A stretch of 14,080 nucleotides of DNA from Oscillospiraceae bacterium (lineage in GTDB: Bacteria; Bacillota; Clostridia; Oscillospirales; Oscillospiraceae): positions 1-14,080 of the forward strand of contig WQVW01000015.1 of the NCBI GenBank assembly GCA_009785655.1, given 5' to 3'. Below the pieces are notes generated by a model. That model was not told where the DNA came from. It made no database searches and saw only the letters and a program-made list of their open reading frames with translations. Of this stretch, positions 13,410 to 14,080 are shown piece by piece (position 1 is the first letter of the stretch; every line of letters begins with the position of its first letter). The position numbers and the translations under genes are program-made.

Positions 13410-13532
13410 ATGTGTAATAATAATGGCTTCTTTGGCGGCGGCAGCTGTCTCTGGATCATCGTCATCCTGGTTGTACTGTTCTGTTGCTGCGGCGACGGCT
13501 TCGGCGGCGGATGCGGCTGCGATCGCTGCTAA
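13410..13532 (+). CDS. 40-residue Cys/Gly-rich single-pass membrane mini-protein (YjcZ-like)
   Basis: The frame begins MCNNNGFFGGGSCLWIIVIL and ends GGGCGCDRC, and is preceded by a perfect AGGAGG eight bases before the ATG, about the best ribosome binding site in the window. Ten of 40 residues are Gly and eight are Cys (positions 2, 13, 25, 26, 27, 35, 37 and 40). A hydrophobic helix (about 13-27, LWIIVILVVLF then CCC) is flanked by Gly-rich ends. Very short Gly-rich proteins with one hydrophobic helix, such as YjcZ-type sporulation proteins, are widespread in spore formers and are often missed by gene finders; membership is inferred from composition and layout only. A strong terminator follows 20 bases later, so it is a self-contained unit. 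No clear promoter was identified. Confidence 0.75.
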   Translation: MCNNNGFFGGGSCLWIIVILVVLFCCCGDGFGGGCGCDRC

Positions 13533-13552
13533 AACCGCTGTTTAATCCTGCG

Positions 13553-13583
13553 AAAAAGACTCTGCTCTGGCAGAGTCTTTTTT
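13553..13583. terminator. Bidirectional terminator
   Basis: AAAAAGACTCTGC (13553-13565) pairs perfectly with GCAGAGTCTTTTT (13570-13582) around TCTG, and T-runs follow on both strands. It ends the mini-protein transcript from the left and the YyaL-like gene from the right. Confidence 0.92.
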
Positions 13584-13613
13584 GTTTGCGTCTCGAACGC
13601 GCAGCGCACGCCC

Positions 13614-14080
13614 CTACATCTGCTCAAACGCTTCTTCAAGATTCGCAAACCCTGTAAACGGTACGGAACATGTGTTATTCTTGCAAAGATAGAACGATGG
13701 CTCTCCGTTAACCTGCGTATATTCTGCCACTGTGGGGATTATTTTGCATAGTCTCTCCCTATTCTCCGGCGTGATGACCACTGTGGCAAGATCCGGCAAG
13801 AACCTGCGCGAACGCGATTCCCGCAGTTGCGCCAGATCATTTGCATCCGATACAGCACAGTAGAGATTCATCTGCGGATACAGTGCCGTCATCATCGCCA
13901 TATTTGAAAAACTGTGTGAGGCTGGGAATCCCTGTGATTGCACAGCCATGAACTCCAGTTGACGGCGCGAGACAGTCTCCCATTCGCGATCCCCGGTTAT
14001 CGCGGACAGCTTCCGCAATACAAGCGCGGCGACGGAGTTCCCCGAGGGTATCGCGCCGTCGTAAGTCTCTTTCGGGCGTG
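13614..14080 (-). CDS. C-terminal part of a YyaL/DUF255 thioredoxin-domain protein (partial, runs off the right edge)
   Basis: The frame stays open to the window edge and stops at TAG 13616-13614, giving about 154 residues. The edge-proximal sequence KETYDGAIPSGNSVAALVLR is the hallmark of the (alpha/alpha)6-barrel C-terminal region of YyaL-type proteins, which in full length (roughly 600-700 residues) start with a DUF255 thioredoxin-like domain. The end, SFYLCKNNTCSVPFTG, matches the usual C-x-x-x-x-C tail of the family. A TTG at 14018 is not the start; it lies within the domain and the frame continues upstream without a stop. In Bacillus, YyaL has no settled function; distant animal relatives are called SPATA20. 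The gene is convergent with the mini-protein, with a shared terminator between. Confidence 0.88.
   Translation of the reverse strand, partial: RPKETYDGAIPSGNSVAALVLRKLSAITGDREWETVSRRQLEFMAVQSQGFPASHSFSNMAMMTALYPQMNLYCAVSDANDLAQLRESRSRRFLPDLATVVITPENRERLCKIIPTVAEYTQVNGEPSFYLCKNNTCSVPFTGFANLEEAFEQM

Noticed and set aside
1..14080. CRISPR arrays, insertion sequences, prophage or integrase genes.
   Set aside because: No regularly spaced repeats, transposase or integrase motifs or target-site duplications were seen anywhere in the window.

Overview
The window looks like chromosomal DNA from a spore-forming, Gram-positive anaerobe of the Clostridia type. The evidence is several sporulation or spore-linked genes (a GerAB-like C-terminus, BofA, SpoVAC, a tiny Cys/Gly-rich YjcZ-like protein), strong AGGAGG-type ribosome binding sites, sigma-A promoters, TTG/GTG starts and compact T-tailed terminators. 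Base composition appears to be roughly half G+C, so a mid-GC clostridial lineage is more likely than an AT-rich Clostridium. No phage, transposase, CRISPR array, tRNA or rRNA was seen.

Layout. 1-237: tail of a probable spore-germinant permease and a two-way terminator. 245-6350: a complete peptide/opine/nickel-type (Dpp/Opp) ABC importer. The lipoprotein substrate-binding gene reads leftward; two permease and two ATPase genes read rightward as one operon (dppC-dppB-dppD-dppF) ending at a bidirectional terminator. The two arms start from near-consensus back-to-back promoters (TTGACA-17-TATAGT and TTGACA-18-TATAAT) that carry the same 10-mer at the same place over the -10 box. 6359-9084: convergent to the importer, a translationally coupled two-gene unit encodes a large protein with an N-terminal cobalamin-binding-like domain and an opine/octopine-dehydrogenase-family oxidoreductase. 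9193-9719: a small ribbon-helix-helix protein diverges from a 54-residue helical protein. 9724-9990: BofA. 10000-10393: a gene-free stretch with several good hairpins, then a strong promoter. 10394-11479: an XpaC-family membrane protein. 11627-12064: a stand-alone SpoVAC. 12133-13317: a secreted protein with three SLH domains, with its own promoter and terminator. 13410-13583: a 40-residue Cys/Gly-rich membrane mini-protein. 13614-14080: the C-terminus of a YyaL/DUF255-type protein running off the right edge.

How it fits together. The importer would bring in oligopeptides, amino-acid conjugates or metal complexes. The neighbouring cobalamin-domain/opine-dehydrogenase pair could make or break an amino-acid-derived compound, so uptake of its product or substrate by the importer is a testable idea; it is inferred only from proximity. 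The right half is a patchwork of short, independently terminated sporulation and envelope genes. The least explained parts are the cobalamin-domain protein, the hairpin-rich intergenic region near 10.1-10.3 kb, and the Cys-rich mini-protein.
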